Assembly (NCBI GenBank): GCA_037176725.1
Contig: JAZBRS010000029.1
Span: 47,564,001 to 47,628,000, forward strand
Direction: 5' to 3'
DNA: 64,000 nucleotides
Source of the DNA: Posidonia oceanica
Taxonomy: Eukaryota; Streptophyta; Magnoliopsida; Alismatales; Posidoniaceae
Shown here: positions 9,867 through 21,564 of the stretch, piece after piece
Layout: every line of letters starts with the position of its first letter
Position numbering within the stretch: the first letter of the stretch is position 1
Notes under the pieces: model-generated
Database searches by the model: none
What the model was told of the DNA's origin: nothing
What the model saw: the letters and a program-made list of their open reading frames with translations, nothing else
Translations under genes and position numbers: made by a program

Positions 9867-11069
9867 TTAGTTGTGCCGGGCCTTCTTTGCTGGTCGGGAG
9901 TCTGGAAACTGAGGGGCGCCTGGAGGAATCTCGCTGAGAGGCCAGAGTCCTTGCACCTCGGTGACGTACTCAGAAGTACATCTCGAGCCGTTCACAGCTG
10001 CAATGTCTGTAGACTTCACCCCGTGCCGCATCAGGTCTGCTAGCACTGTTGTAGATGTTGTTGTGCTGAAGGGGTATGGCTGCATGAGTCTGGGCACGGT
10101 GCTATCAATGAAGGTGCCCTGCCAGTAGCCAAATTGCCGCATAACCCAGATGGAGTGGTATTCCACACCCCTGGTGAATCCAGGCAGTACCACGAGCTAC
10201 GTATCGGGAGCATCGAAGAAGACAGTAAAGGGCTCTACTGCAGATGGGAAGATTCGCCAAGTTACTGCATCATCTGTCAGCTCAGATAGCTTCTAGTACT
10301 CTTCTGGCATAGTCTTTATAGTTCTTACATGGCCGCTGCTGTAGTATGTTTCAATGGCATGCCTCTGAGGGCACAGGAGGTCCATCTTCAGGTGTGCAGC
10401 TAGCCAGATCTGCACAAGCACTCCGTAGCCGTGGAACTGGCAGCAGCGGTGCACAACGCAGTCCAGCCCGCGGTATGTTTCTGTAAGGACAACCGGTGCC
10501 AGGTCAATGTGCTAGGTCACCACTGCAAGTGCAATCTCGGCAATCTCGATTGCAACCGTCATCCTGCCATGCGTGAATATCAGCTTGCCTAGGAAGCGGA
10601 CGACGAATCCCTAGAGCCACAGCTTGTCTCCAAGTTCAACACGCCTCTCCATAACAGCATCAAAGTACTCTAGGCAGAGTAGGGGCGTGGGCCCACTGGT
10701 GCAGATAAGTTTTTGCTGGACGCATTTTGCAGAGAGCCCAGTCAGCTGGCTCAAGACCGCAGTGTATCCATCGCGTCTCATAAAGATTGGGGGTCTCATA
10801 ATTGCAGAGAAGCCGCAGATCCAGTGCACCACCTCAAGTGTAGGGGTCAGCTCCGTGCTGCCGAAGCGGAAGACGTGGTGTGCTGGCTTCCAGAATCTGG
10901 CTGCAGCGCATAGGAGGTGTCGGCTCACTTCAACGTCTGCTGCTTTCAGAAGCTTAGAGAGAATCCCCCAAGTGCGCAGCCTCTCGCGATCAGCTTCAAT
11001 GAGTTTGCCAACCCACTCTCGCAAGGTATCTGAGCAGTGTATGGGAGTGACCAAAGTTGGATAACCCAT
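9867..11069 (-). pseudogene. Element F PMD (plant mobile domain) ORF, broken
   Basis: Reading right to left, it starts MGYPTLVTPIHCSDTLREWV and matches the intact C ORF (55666-56868) along its whole length in one frame. PMD-like features are the RFWKPAHHVFRFGSTELTPTLE segment (about residues 63-84) and the C-terminal VMRQFG. Four in-frame TAG stops interrupt it, at about 10608, 10513, 10293 and 10196. The second is a Gln codon in C. It follows pol on the same strand, so it is an accessory ORF of the element. PMD proteins are known both as plant silencing factors (MAIN/MAIL1) and in transposable elements; the role inside this element is unknown. Confidence 0.85.
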
Positions 11070-12562
11070 TGCGCAGGAGTGTAAGTGCAGGCTGTTGGCG
11101 TAGAGAGCTAAGGTACCTGTAATCAGAGTTGCAATCTATCAGATCAGGTATAAGCATACAATTGGCTGGTAAAGGGCATCATTTCGAAATTAACACAGCA
11201 GCTTTAGCAGGTTTAACAGTTAGCATTCAGAGTGCAGATATTTAAACATATTCAGACTAAGGCAGCTCTGCTGGGGCAAGTGGTTGGTCGGAGCTTTGGA
11301 CCAGTGCAGTCGGGAGACGGTCGACACATGCTAGATAGAAGTACTGTCTCAATGCCGGGCCAAGTTTTGCAGAACGGGAAGATAGAAGAAAAGGAAGGAC
11401 TTATGTTATGCATGCATGCATGGTTTATGCTTGGTATGCGCAGATATGTGCAAGGCATACAATAGATGCTATAGCTGCATGCAATGACTTAGCTTATATG
11501 CTGTAGCCCTCAGCATAAGGAGTGCTTGGTACCTACTGTAGTGGAAGAGAGAGGTCCCTGACTCACTGGACTCTACTCAAACTCTTAACTTGCTGGTGGC
11601 GCTCACGAGAAGGTTATTTGCAGTGCGGGGGTGGTGGGTGGTGAGGACAGGCTCCAGACCAAACTCCCAAGGACCTACTCCTACTTTTTTGCATTGTTTT
11701 GGCTCCCTCGTAGGCATGTAGGTTTCCCCTATCCCTAACTTGGAGGCAGTGGACACCTAGTTGAAGTTGGGGAGCTGCTTGCTAGGCCTTGCTGGGTTTG
11801 AAGGCTTCACAGGATTCATGGATTCCCCAAGCGCAAGTTTTTGCTCATCTCTAAGGGATTGCGTTGCTTGCCTTTTCTTTTTGGAGTTGCTTCTTATTTT
11901 TTCTCCTTCTCTTTTTTCTTGCTTTTCTTTTTTTTTTGCTTTGCTTTTCTCTTTTCTTCTTTCTTCTCTTTTTTGCAAGCTTCCGCTATCCCAGGCTTAG
12001 AGGTAATGGGTGCCGGGGTCTTGAAGTAGATCTGGGGCTCCCAGGTGCTAAGTGATGGGTCACCTCCGAAACAGTTCGGAGGGACAGGGTTATGCTACAC
12101 GCCTCTATCTCTAGGGCCTGCTTCTGTCTTCGCCTTCTATTACTTTTCCTTTTATGCCCATGCTCAGACATATTCTTTTATGCTCACATTTGCTCACACC
12201 CTAGCATTTTATCTCCCTCGGGAGGTGCAAGTCCTAAGGGGTTTGGCTGTTTCGCCTGTTCTCACTTGAAAGGTGGCTCCCTCACTAGCTAAGATGCCTA
12301 AGTAGTGTCAGGTGAGGCAGGGTAGACTCTTTTCAAAGCATACAACACGTCCGATTTCATCATCGGGCCAGATGCAATGCATGATTTTTGAAGGAATTTT
12401 TTATTTTTGCTGGAGGTATGCAGGAAGAGATAGAGAATGCAAGGCTATATGCAGAGAATGTAGGAATGCAAGGGACGTGATTGGAATGCAGGGAGAATGT
12501 ACAAGGAAGGGAGAATGCAAAGGACGGGATGGAAGAGGATGCTCTGCACGGCTGGGGCCAGG
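11070..12562. other. F spacer between PMD ORF and pol, with pyrimidine tract
   Basis: I see no supported gene. A T/C-rich tract runs from about 11865 to 11985 and has a counterpart in C at 57675-57815. The block GTGGTGAGGACAGGCT near 11637 is also shared with C near 57465. Splicing to express the PMD ORF separately from pol would fit here, but no site can be demonstrated. Confidence 0.5.
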
Positions 12563-13869
12563 CTACTGATAGTACTTCTTGAGATAACATGCATTGACCG
12601 GCTCTGACTGCCCAGTCTGATCCATGTCCTCAAGAATTGCTGCGCCGCCTGAGAATGCTTGCTTGACCACAAAGGGGCCACACTAGTTGGGTTGGAATTT
12701 GCCTCGACCGTCTAGCAGGTGGATGGCTCGCAGTACAAGGTCACCTGGCTGGAAGCTCCTGGGCCACACCTTCTTCAGGTATGCTCTTGCCATCCGCTTC
12801 TGGTAGCAACGAGCATTATGCATTGCTTGCAATCGGCGCTCGTCAATCAGGTTGAGCTAGGCGCAGCGGTCCTCGACCCATTCTGCCTCTTCCAGCTCTG
12901 CTTCTCACAGGATTCGCAGCGAAGGGATCTCCACTTCGACAGGCAGCACTGCCTCCATGCCATATGCCAGTGAGTAAGGGGTTGCTCCTGTAGAGGTCCG
13001 CACTGATGTTCTGTATGCCCAGAGTGCGTACGGGAGCTTATCATGCCAGTCTCTGTGGGTTTCTGCCATCTTCTTCACTATCTTCACAATGTTTCTGTTG
13101 GCAGACTCCACTGCTCCATTCATCTGCAGCCGGTAAGGCGAGGATCTATGATGCTTGATCTGATGCTTCTGCAGGTATTCCTCGATCCTCTTTGCAATAA
13201 AGTTGGAGCCATTGTCAGAGATGATGGCATACGGGACCCCATATCGGGTGACAACGTTATTTCTGATAAACTTTTCTATCACCACGGCTGTGACCACCTT
13301 GTAGGAGGCTGCTTCCACCCACTTAGTGAAATAATCTATCGCTACCAGGATGAAGCGATGACCATTTGATGCAGCAGGGTGTATGGCGCCGATGACATCC
13401 ATCCCCCAGGTGGAGAAGGGCCATGGCGAGGACATGCTGTGCAATTCCTACAGGGGTGCGTGCATAAGATTACTATGGATCTGGCAGTTGTGGCATCTAC
13501 GCACAAACTGGCAGCAGTCTGCCTCTATAGTTGACCAGAAATAGCCTTGCAACATTATCTTCTTGGCTAGCAGCACTCCATTCATGTGTGGACCACAAGT
13601 TCCTACATGGACTTGAAGCATAAGGGTGTCAGCCTCTGACTTGCTTAAGCAGCTCAGGAGCATCTGACTGTATGACCTTTTGTATAGCTGCCCTGCCCCT
13701 AACACATACTTTGACGCCAGACGCGCCAAAGTTCTTCTATCTATTGCTGAGGTGCCAGGTGGGTAACTGCCAGACTCTAGGAAGGCTTTGATATCGCAAT
13801 ACCAAGGCTGCTCTTCTGCTGAATCTGCCTCCTCTATGCTCATGCAATGCGCAGGCTGCTCCATGCGTG
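12563..13869 (-). pseudogene. pol: F integrase
   Basis: The zinc domain ends RRCHNCQIH (near 13490). The core has all three catalytic acids: WGMDVIG, IISDNGSNF, and NGAVESANRN (E). The C-terminal part reads SFQPGDLVLRAIHLLDG...FQPN*CGPFVVKQ and ends YLKKYYQ. Stops: TAG at 13448, TGA at 12905, TAG near 12856 and TAG near 12690 (Trp of NWCGP). It would insert element DNA with a 5-bp stagger, consistent with F's own target duplication. Confidence 0.92.
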
Positions 13870-14428
13870 TAACTGATACATCAACTGCTCGGTCCTCAGG
13901 TACACTGAGCCAGGACGCCAAGGTTGCCAACGCATCTGCATATGCGTTCCTTGCTCTGTTCATATACGAGAAGCGGATGCTTGCAAACTGCTCTATCAGC
14001 TTCAGCAGGTGTTCGTGATATGGCACTAACTTTGGATTCTTTGTTCTCCAGTCGCCATTCACTTGGGAAATCACCAGCATGGCATCACCGTGCACATGCA
14101 GCTTCTATGCCTCATGCTCAAGTGCGACCTTCAATCCCAGAATGCATGCTTCATATTCTGCTTCGTTGTTAGTGAACTTGAAGGTTAGCTTCCTTGCAAA
14201 GGGAATCATCTGCCCCTACGACGTGGTCAGCACCGTGCCTATGCCTCGACCCTTCTTGTTGACAGCACCATCAAAGTACAACTGCCAATGCTCTAAGTCT
14301 TCAGGGTCCTCCTCAGCGTCTTCCATTGCAAATAGGATATCCTCATCTGGGAACTGCGTTTGGAGAGGTTGGTATTCAAGCAAAGAGAAGTCTGCAAGGT
14401 GATCAGCCATGGCTTGGCCGTTCATGGC
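13870..14428 (-). pseudogene. pol: F archaeal-type RNase H (second RNase H)
   Basis: The four acidic positions are all present: LYFDGAVNKKGRGIG, NNEAEYEACILG, VHGDAMLVISQ and RNAYADALATLASW. It is therefore the better candidate for active RNase H than the preceding domain. TAG stops at 14216 (Gln before GQM) and about 14108 (HEA*KL) interrupt it; the latter is shared with A. Dual RNase H is a lineage marker of Tat elements. Confidence 0.88.
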
Positions 14429-15025
14429 TCACTGCATGACAAAGCTGATGTCGTACTGAGACAACAGCACTTGCCACTTAACGCATCTGCCTACCATTGC
14501 TGGCTTCTGGACGAGGAACTTGATGGGGTCATGCCAGTACAGAAGCCGGACTGGGTACGCCATCATGTAGTGTCTCAGCTTCTGTGTAGCCCAGAAGAGG
14601 GATAAGCAGGTCTTCTCCATTGTGCTATACTTGGCTTCGCAGTCGTTGAATTTCTTGCTCAGGTAATAAATTGCGTGCTCCTTTCTACCAGATTCATCAT
14701 GCTGGCCCAAGACGGCGCCCATGGAATGCTGGGTGGTAGAGAGGTAGAGAAGCAGAGGTCTCCCCGACGTGGGTGGGACCAACACAGGAGGCTTGGTCAG
14801 AAGCTGCTTAATCTTGTCAAAGGCAGCTTGGCATTCCTCGCTCCAGTTAATCTATGCATTCTTCTTCAGGAGCTTGAATATCAATTCGCATATAGGCGTG
14901 AGCTGCGCAATGAATCGACTGATATACTGCAGGCGTCTGAGCAGGCCTCGGATTTCCTTCTCTGTCCTGGGGGGTGGCATATCCACGATGGCTTTTGCCT
15001 TCGTCGGGTCCACTTCGATCCCCCT
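14429..15025 (-). pseudogene. pol: F Ty3-type RNase H domain
   Basis: The connection domain (RGLLRRLQYISRFIAQLTPI) is followed by the RNase H proper: PLLLYLSTTQHSMGAVLGQ, then KEHAIYYLSKKFNDCEAKYS with the acidic residue, then RHYMMAYPVRLLYWHDP. One TAG near 14854 replaces the Gln of KNAQI; a TGA at 14429 ends the run, probably from CGA. The first catalytic Asp of cellular RNase H is not evident in LLLYLSTTQ, which reads Leu-Ser at that place. Loss of activity in this first RNase H and transfer to the second has been proposed for dual-RNase-H elements. Confidence 0.85.
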
Positions 15026-15760
15026 CTAGCTAACAATGTAACCTAGGAGCTTGCCAGAAGATACCCCGAATACGCATTTGCTGGGGTTAAGGCACAGCTT
15101 GTACTTTCTCAAGCGGTCAAAGAGCTTCCTTAAGTAGGCAAGATGATCCTCAGGCTTTTTGGTCTTGGCAATCATATCATCCACGTATACCTCAACTTCT
15201 TGATGCATGAGGTCGTGGAAAAGTGCAGTCATGGCCCTCTGATAGGTTGCGCCAGCATTCTTCAGCCCAAATGGCATAACTTGATAGCAGAAGTCACCCC
15301 AAGGGGTGATGAATGATGTTTTCTCCATATCCTCCTCTGCCATTCTAATCTAGTTATAGCCAGAGAAGCCGTCCATAAAAGAGAGCATTTTGTGTCCTAT
15401 AGTATTGTCGACCAGGATGTCAATGTGCGGCAGTGGAAAATCATCCTTGGGACTCGCCTTGTTTAGGTCACGATAGTCGATGCACATGCGGACTCGTCCG
15501 TCCTTCTTAGGTACTGGGACGACATTTGCAAGCCATTCAGGATAAAGGATGACCTTGAGGAAGTTAACATCGTGCTGCTTCATGATCTCTTCTTTGACCA
15601 TAAGTAGCCACTGCGGTCGCCATCGCCTTAGCTTCTGCTTTACTGGCCTTGCATCCGGGTCCAAGGGCAGGTTATGCACAATTATCTCAATGTCGAGGCC
15701 AACCATGTCCTCGTAGCTCCAGGCGAAGACATCCGCATACTCCTTCAAGAATGTGATGAA
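15026..15760 (-). pseudogene. pol: F reverse transcriptase domain
   Basis: RT motifs are nearly complete: NVVPVPKKDGRVRMCIDYRD, DFPLPHIDILVDNTIGHKML, SFMDGFSGYN, then PFGLKNAGATYQRAM and the catalytic VYVDDMI (near 15180-15200). A TAG at 15350 falls in the GYNQIKMAEE-type segment at the Gln, and a TAG at 15026 replaces the Gln before RGIEVD. Apart from these the domain is intact, including both aspartates of YVDD. Confidence 0.92.
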
Positions 15761-16099
15761 TTCTGCTCTAGCCTGGGGCGACAGAAGGGCGCTGATGCGG
15801 ACCTCTCTGACTTCTTCTGCTCTGCCAATGCTGACAACCTTTGTCTCTTCTTCGATATGGAGGTTGGGGCCTTCTAGATCGTCGTCGTGGGGCTGGAATT
15901 CAGGCGATGGTTCATCATCTTCGCCTGCATCATCCTCCTCTCCATATGCGATAAGCTCTGAGAGGATCTCCTTCTCAAAAGTGGGATCTGAGATATCGAA
16001 GGAGTGCAAGTATTCCGCTGTTTGGCCCTGGTGACGCTTCAGGATGGTCACGCTTACCTGAGTGTTTTTATGCCCTTGGCGCGCGACCTCCATCCTGGC

Positions 16100-17879
16100 A
16101 AGCTCCTCAGCTGGCTCTGCCTGCTCTGACTCTACTGCTTCTGTTAATTCTGCTGCTGCTGACTGTATTGCTGGTGACTGCTGCGCTGCTGTCTGTGCAT
16201 ATTGTGCCGTTGCCGATGCATGTTGTACTGCCGCTACTTGCGCATACTACCCTACTAGCACAGGTGCATGTTGCTCTATTACTACTGCATGTTGCTCTAC
16301 TAATATAGGTGCATGTTGCTCTACATCTACTGCATAGTGCTCTACATCTACTGTATGGTGCTCTACTTCTACTGCATGTTGCTCTACATAGGACTCTGCA
16401 TGGGACTCTCCTCTTTCTGCATGGTGCTCTGCATGGGGCTCTGCATGGGACTCTACATGGGGCTCTGCATGGGACTCTCCTCCTTCTGCATGGTGCTCTG
16501 CATGGGACTCTGCATGGGGCTCTATATGGGACTCTGCATGGGACTCTCCTCCTTCTGCATTGGGCTCTACATGGGACTCTGCATGGGACACTGCATGGGA
16601 CTCTCCTCCTTCTGCATGGTGCTCTGCATGGGACTCTCCTCCTTCTGCATGGTGCTCTGCATGAGGCTCCACTACTACTTGCTGTGCCGCTGGTGCTGTT
16701 TGTGGTGTTGATGCTGCTGATATCTACTGTGTTGTTGCATCTGCATGTTCCAACGTGCTTGCCAAGGATATATCGGGCCGGCAGCTGATCAGGGTGCTGC
16801 TGCCTGCTCCCCTGTCCAGATGTGGCATGCGCTGCACAAACCATCGAGACCCACCCCTTGGCTGTAGGGTGATCAGCTCATCTGGTCTAACGGGTGCCTC
16901 AAGCATTAGATCCTCCTCTAAGACCATAATAGAGGGATCTGTGGCCACGGCCTTCCCCTTCTTTTGTGCAGTCTCATGCTCCACCACGTCTTGTGCCAGC
17001 GACATGAGCTGCTCTTGGGATAACTGCTCCAAGTCTCCCATAGAGAAGTCAATCTGAACATCAGCAGCTACTCCTGCCTCCTCATCTGAGGGTGAGTCGA
17101 CGTAGTAAGCGACTGCCGGGCTTACGGCCAGCCCTGGCTCGACTACTGGGCTTTCTACTGCTTGGGGCATTTGCTTTGTTGCTGTTGGGTATGTTGCCAG
17201 GATCACTGCTGGTGCCGGCAGGGAGGCACAACCGCTCCTCTGAGGAGCCAATGGCTGGGCTGTCATGATTGGGGATGAAACGCCGGTGCCCGTGGGTGAC
17301 AGTGGTGGTCTCCCGGTAGCAGCGGCGAGAATCCTCCGCATAGCAAGATCTGCTGAAGCTGACAGCGGTGTGCCTGACTGAGCCGCCTGGCTTGCTTGTA
17401 GCGCTGTCAAGGATGCGAGCTGAGTCGCGCTGCCGCCTGACCCGACTGACTGTGCCGCCTGAGAAAGTGATTTCCAAGCTGGTGCAGCTGCGGCCACAGG
17501 CTGACTGTCGGATAATGCCAGTGGGCGTGCCTCTGGTTCTAGTGCTGCAGCTGTGACTGTCGACAACTTTGGTGATGCTGCAGGAAGAGGAGAAACTATC
17601 AACCCCACCCGAGGGATTGCCAAATCTACTGCCTCATTGGTAAGTGTTAAGCAAACTGATCGGGATGCAGTCGCGTTGAGCTGGTCCTTGCTGCTGGTTG
17701 GGGCTGCCTCAACTATACCAAACTCTTCCTCATCTGAGTAATAGTCCACGATGCAGACCCATTCTTCTTCTAGCAGCTGAGAATTTGGGCATAGCACCTG
17801 CTGTGCTGAGGCTTCATTGCTGCCTGACTCCAGGATACCTGCACTGGTGAAGTTAGTGAGGTCCTGCAGGATAGCCAAT
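16100..17879 (-). pseudogene. pol: F protease-RT linker with His/Glu/Ala repeats
   Basis: The first part (17879-16845) is Ala/Pro/Ser/Leu-rich and of no recognisable fold. The second part (about 16680-16250) is a tandem repeat of 11-residue type built from SHAEHHAEGGE and SHAEPHVE units. It decays into VEQHAVEVEHHTV-like copies. TAG stops at 16724 and 16247 flank it. The element A linker is Ala/Glu/Ser-rich but lacks this His repeat, so the repeat probably expanded in the F line. A histidine-rich linker could bind metal, but that is speculation. Confidence 0.75.
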
Positions 17880-18742
17880 CTCTGATCCTTGGGCAGCATG
17901 CATCTGTCTTTACTGGACTGCAAATCATATCCAAGGCCTTCAAACTCTCTTTGCTCTGCTGCTTGGACTGGTTCAGCGATTCCCTGGCCATATCGCCCAA
18001 GTGGCGCTCCTTTGACATAGCCCCACCTGTGACAGACATTCTCGACCATCCGGAAGGGGTTGCTATGAATGGCCAAGGAGTTGACACGTTCAAGATCAGG
18101 TACAAAGCTAACCGGCTCGCGCCGATTAACTCGATACAAAGCAGCTGAAAGTTCATGGTCAAAAGGGATTGTATGCGAAGAGATGGGTGCAACCACCTCG
18201 ATCCACTCTTTCTCGAAGTTTTCTGCCATTACAACGATAACATCGTCGCCGTGGCGAAACTTGATCATGCGGTGGAGGGTCGAGGGGATGACTTGATGCT
18301 TGTGAAGCCAAGGGTGCCCAAGCAAGAAGTTAAAGTTAGGCTCCAAGTTGACAATGTAGAACTCCACATCGAAAGTGACCGAGCCAATGATCAAAGGAAT
18401 AATCAGAATCTCCAGAGCGTCATGGTGCGTATTATCAAAAGCTATTATTCCCTTTATCGCCGGAGTGATATCCTCGACTTTGAATCCGAGCCTGGTTGCA
18501 GTGCGCAACGGATAGACATTAAGGCCTGACCCGTTATCAACCAGCGATAGGGGAATGTGAAAGTTTTTGTATTGCACCGTGACAAACAAGGGTTGGTTGT
18601 GATTAATTCCGGCCAGAGGCAGCTCATCGCTCGTGAAAGAGATGATCTGCGGTTCCGCGATAACGCCAACCATGCTCTCTAGGGCCACGGGTTCTATGGC
18701 TTGGGACACAGGCAGCTTGGAACACTCGGAGAAAAGCCTCAC
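17880..18742 (-). pseudogene. pol: F retropepsin-like protease followed by a G-patch
   Basis: The aspartic protease shows the active-site motif LVDNGSGLNVYPL (near 18515-18550) and the later hydrophobic NFNFLLGHPWLHKH flap/ILG-like region, as in plant Ty3 elements. It would cleave the gag-pol polyprotein. About 110 residues further comes WGYVKGAPLGRYGQGIAEPV (near 17975-18035). Its Gly spacing is that of a G-patch, a small nucleic-acid-linked motif also known after the protease of some retroviruses. The local frame is open. DNG instead of the commoner DTG is seen in this lineage and should not by itself be disabling. Confidence 0.85.
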
Positions 18743-21564
18743 GGTGTTCGGAAGAGGAGTGGATAAGGTCCCAGATGGATATATCGGCTTTAACCCTCCT
18801 AAGCTGGGAAGTGATGTCTGTTTTGTGCTGCGGCTTTCTAGCAGCAGGAGAGGGGGCTCTGGGAGTTGGCTCTACCGGGCTAGGTGCAGGGGGTTGGCTT
18901 GATGCTGGGGGTGCTGCAGGCTGACTAACAGGCAGGGGTGCTGCTGGCTGGCTTGCTGGTGGAGGTGCAGCGGATGCTGGACGGCTGGGCCTTACCACCG
19001 GTGCTGCGGGCTGGTATACCCTCCCCAATCGCGTGACTTCTGCACACGTTTTCATGGCGTAGTCATAAGGTACGCGATGGGGGTCCCAGCTTAAGTCAAT
19101 AACCGTAGGGGCCCGTGCTTCGAGCATGAGAGGGGCTACCGGAGGGTTAGCTGGGTAATGGGGCAAGGGGTGCTGGTATTGGTAGGTTGTACGAGGCCCT
19201 GGCTGGGATCAGGCTGACTGGGGGCCTACCTAAAGAGGAGGCTGGGGTCTAGTCCTGAGGTCTGGCTTGAAGGTATACAGGGACAGGGACCTGAGGATGC
19301 ATGGTAGAGCGAGCAGCGGAGCGCCCCGGCCTAGCACACGGTCGGATCATATGGACTCCCAACTCGAAGCCAGCAACGGCAGCACGATAAAGAGCAAGAG
19401 GGAAGGGCTCCGAGACATCATGAATGAGCTCGGAGGGGTCTACCACAGACGTAGCAGGCCCGGCAGGGGAGGGAGAATAGATTTCCGAGGTTCCCGCGCC
19501 TCCCGGATTGGGATGCTCCAGAAAGGGCTGGTGGACAATGCTGGGATGAGGGGGTGCTAATGCAGATGCAGGGGCTAATATTGATGGAGGGACAGAAGAT
19601 GGTGCCTCGTGCGTGTGGATCGAGATCGTTCCCGACTCGATCAGATTTTGGATGGCGTCCTGCAGAGTGAGGCAACTGTTCGTCGAGTGCCTGGGGGCTC
19701 GATGAAAGTCGCAGAAAAGGTGCGCCTTATGCCAGTGCGGAAGTGGATTTGGCAAGGGACGTGCCTCGGGAAACCTCAGAAATGTCTCAACCTTAGGGAG
19801 GATGGCAGTTAGCGGTTCCACCAGTGGGGTGAATTGACGCCGTGGCTGCCTTGGCCCCTGGGGTTGCGCTTGCCGGACCGATGCGGCAGGATACACCAGT
19901 TGGGCGGTGGTCGTGATTTGTGGTGTGGGGGGTGCTCTAGGTGCTGGTGCATAGACTACTTGATGCGGGGGAGGCTGAACCGCTAGCTGAATAGGCACGG
20001 GCGCAAGTTCGACGTAGGCAACAGCAGGCTTTGGCGAGTCCTTCTTCTTGGGTCAGCTGCTGGTACCACTGCTGTTGCCGTTGGTGTTGCTGCTGGAGTT
20101 GTTGCTATTGCTGCTGGACGTGGCCTGCTTGGCAAACGCAGAGAGCGCCGGGAAGTTGCCACTCCATAGCGAACTCTCCACGCGGGTGCCAGCCCAGATC
20201 AGTGCAGAGAAGGTTGTGACAGGTTGAATGCTGAGTAGAGCCCTGACAGCAGGCTGCGCACCCCTAATCACAATCTCGAGGGACTCATCAGAGGGTCCGT
20301 CTCGAACCTGTGAAGCGAGTGCGGGCTAGCGGTCGACATACTCCCCGAACGGCTCACCGGGGTTCTGCTTTAATGCGACCAGGTCTACGTGCTTAGGGAC
20401 CAGGTCTAAATTGAAGGAGTATTGTCCTAGGAATGCCTGGCTGAGGTCACTCCACGTCTTAATGCTGGCCATATCAAGTGAGGTGAACCACTTGAGCGCA
20501 GGGCCACTTAGACTTTTTTGGAACAAGCGGATTAGCAACCTCTCGTCAGCCTGGAGCTGAGTGAGATCTCCGTAGTACGCCTTCAGGTGTGCAATTGGGC
20601 AGCCTCTACCATTGTATTTTTCAAATACCGAGATGCAGAACTTCGGGGGGAGTACCGCCTCTGGGAAATAACAGAGGTCCTAGAACTGGCAAGACTAGTG
20701 GTCTGTACCCTGCACTTGTCGAAGTGCTTTCTCCAAAACAGCGAGCCTGTTGTCGCTGGAGTTTGGAGCTGCTGCCAACTGAGGTGGTACAGCAGGGGCA
20801 GAGGCCACATACGCCGCATAAGATGCACCGAGGTGCTCCTTTAGGTCAACCATCACCTTGCCTGGTGGAGCGACGGGATGGGTGGCGTATCCGTGCGGAT
20901 GTGCAGTGTGTGCAGGCTTGTATGCTAGGGTAGGGTATTGCTGATGCAGGGGGTATGTATAACTAGCATGCTGAGTAGTAGGTGATGCAGTGTGCTGGAG
21001 CGTCAACTGCTGCACCGACACGGTGCTAGGCTGCGGGCCAGTGGGATGCTGCGCTCCAATCATTCCTACGAACTGACCACCAGGTGCCAGAGGAGGATGC
21101 TGTGCTTGGTGTTGTTCATATGCAGGAGGCAGAAGCTGGGCCCCCATCGCCTAAGTAGTGAGTAGCTGAGGCGGTGGTTTGGGCAGGGGAGCAAAGGGGA
21201 ATGCCTGCGTCGCGAGAGCAGGTTGCAGCGGAGCCTCAGGAGCAGCAGGAACAAATGCGGGGCGGAGAGACAGAGCCATGCCCTACAGTCTTTAGGCAGT
21301 CTCCATCAGCTGCTGGTACTGCATCTCAGGGGACCCATTAGTAGGTATGCTGAGTTGCAGGACCGGCGGAGGACCAGAATCAAGCAACTGGGACACAGAT
21401 TGTCCAAGAGGCGGAGGTCCTAGGGCGTAATTCGCCGCAGTAGGGTGAGTGCCAAAAGTGACATCACCCTGAGGAGGAGGAGTCAATGGTGTCTTCGGAG
21501 CGCGGGCGGCGGTTACCAAGACAGTCTCGGCAACCGGGTCCGGCAGAGTCTGCCACTGCCCCAC
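18700..21564 (-). pseudogene. gag: Element F gag
   Basis: The proline/glutamine-rich N-terminal half (21564-20700) is followed by the capsid-like core: KYNGRGCPIAHLKAYYGDL, LLIRLFQKSLSGPALKWF and SDLSQAFLGQYSFNLDLVP (near 20380-20660). A zinc-knuckle-like FCDFHRAPRHSTNSC follows near 19670-19720, then an Ala/Pro-rich tail and DISIWDLIHSSSEHREA just before the protease. The main frame is shared from 21564 to 19249 with several stops (near 21289, 21280, 21150, 20693, 20326, 20053). A frameshift near 19200 and another near 18740 follow. Gag would form the particle and bind RNA. The true start codon is uncertain. Confidence 0.85.

Larger units (their letters stand above)
12563..18742 (-). pseudogene. 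pol: Element F pro-pol, one continuous frame with nonsense stops
   Basis: Protease, G-patch, linker, RT, two RNases H and integrase all lie in one reading frame over about 2,060 codons with no frameshift. The final stop is TAG at 12563-12565 after YLKKYYQ. Premature stops are at 16724, 16247, 15350, 15026, about 14854, 14429, 14216, about 14108, 13448, 12905, about 12856 and about 12690. Ten are TAG and two (14429, 12905) are TGA. Most TAGs align with CAG (Gln), or in one case TGG, in the A copy or family consensus; the TGAs fit former CGA. The frame differs from gag, with a shift near 18740. The polyprotein would normally be cut by its own protease. Confidence 0.92.
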
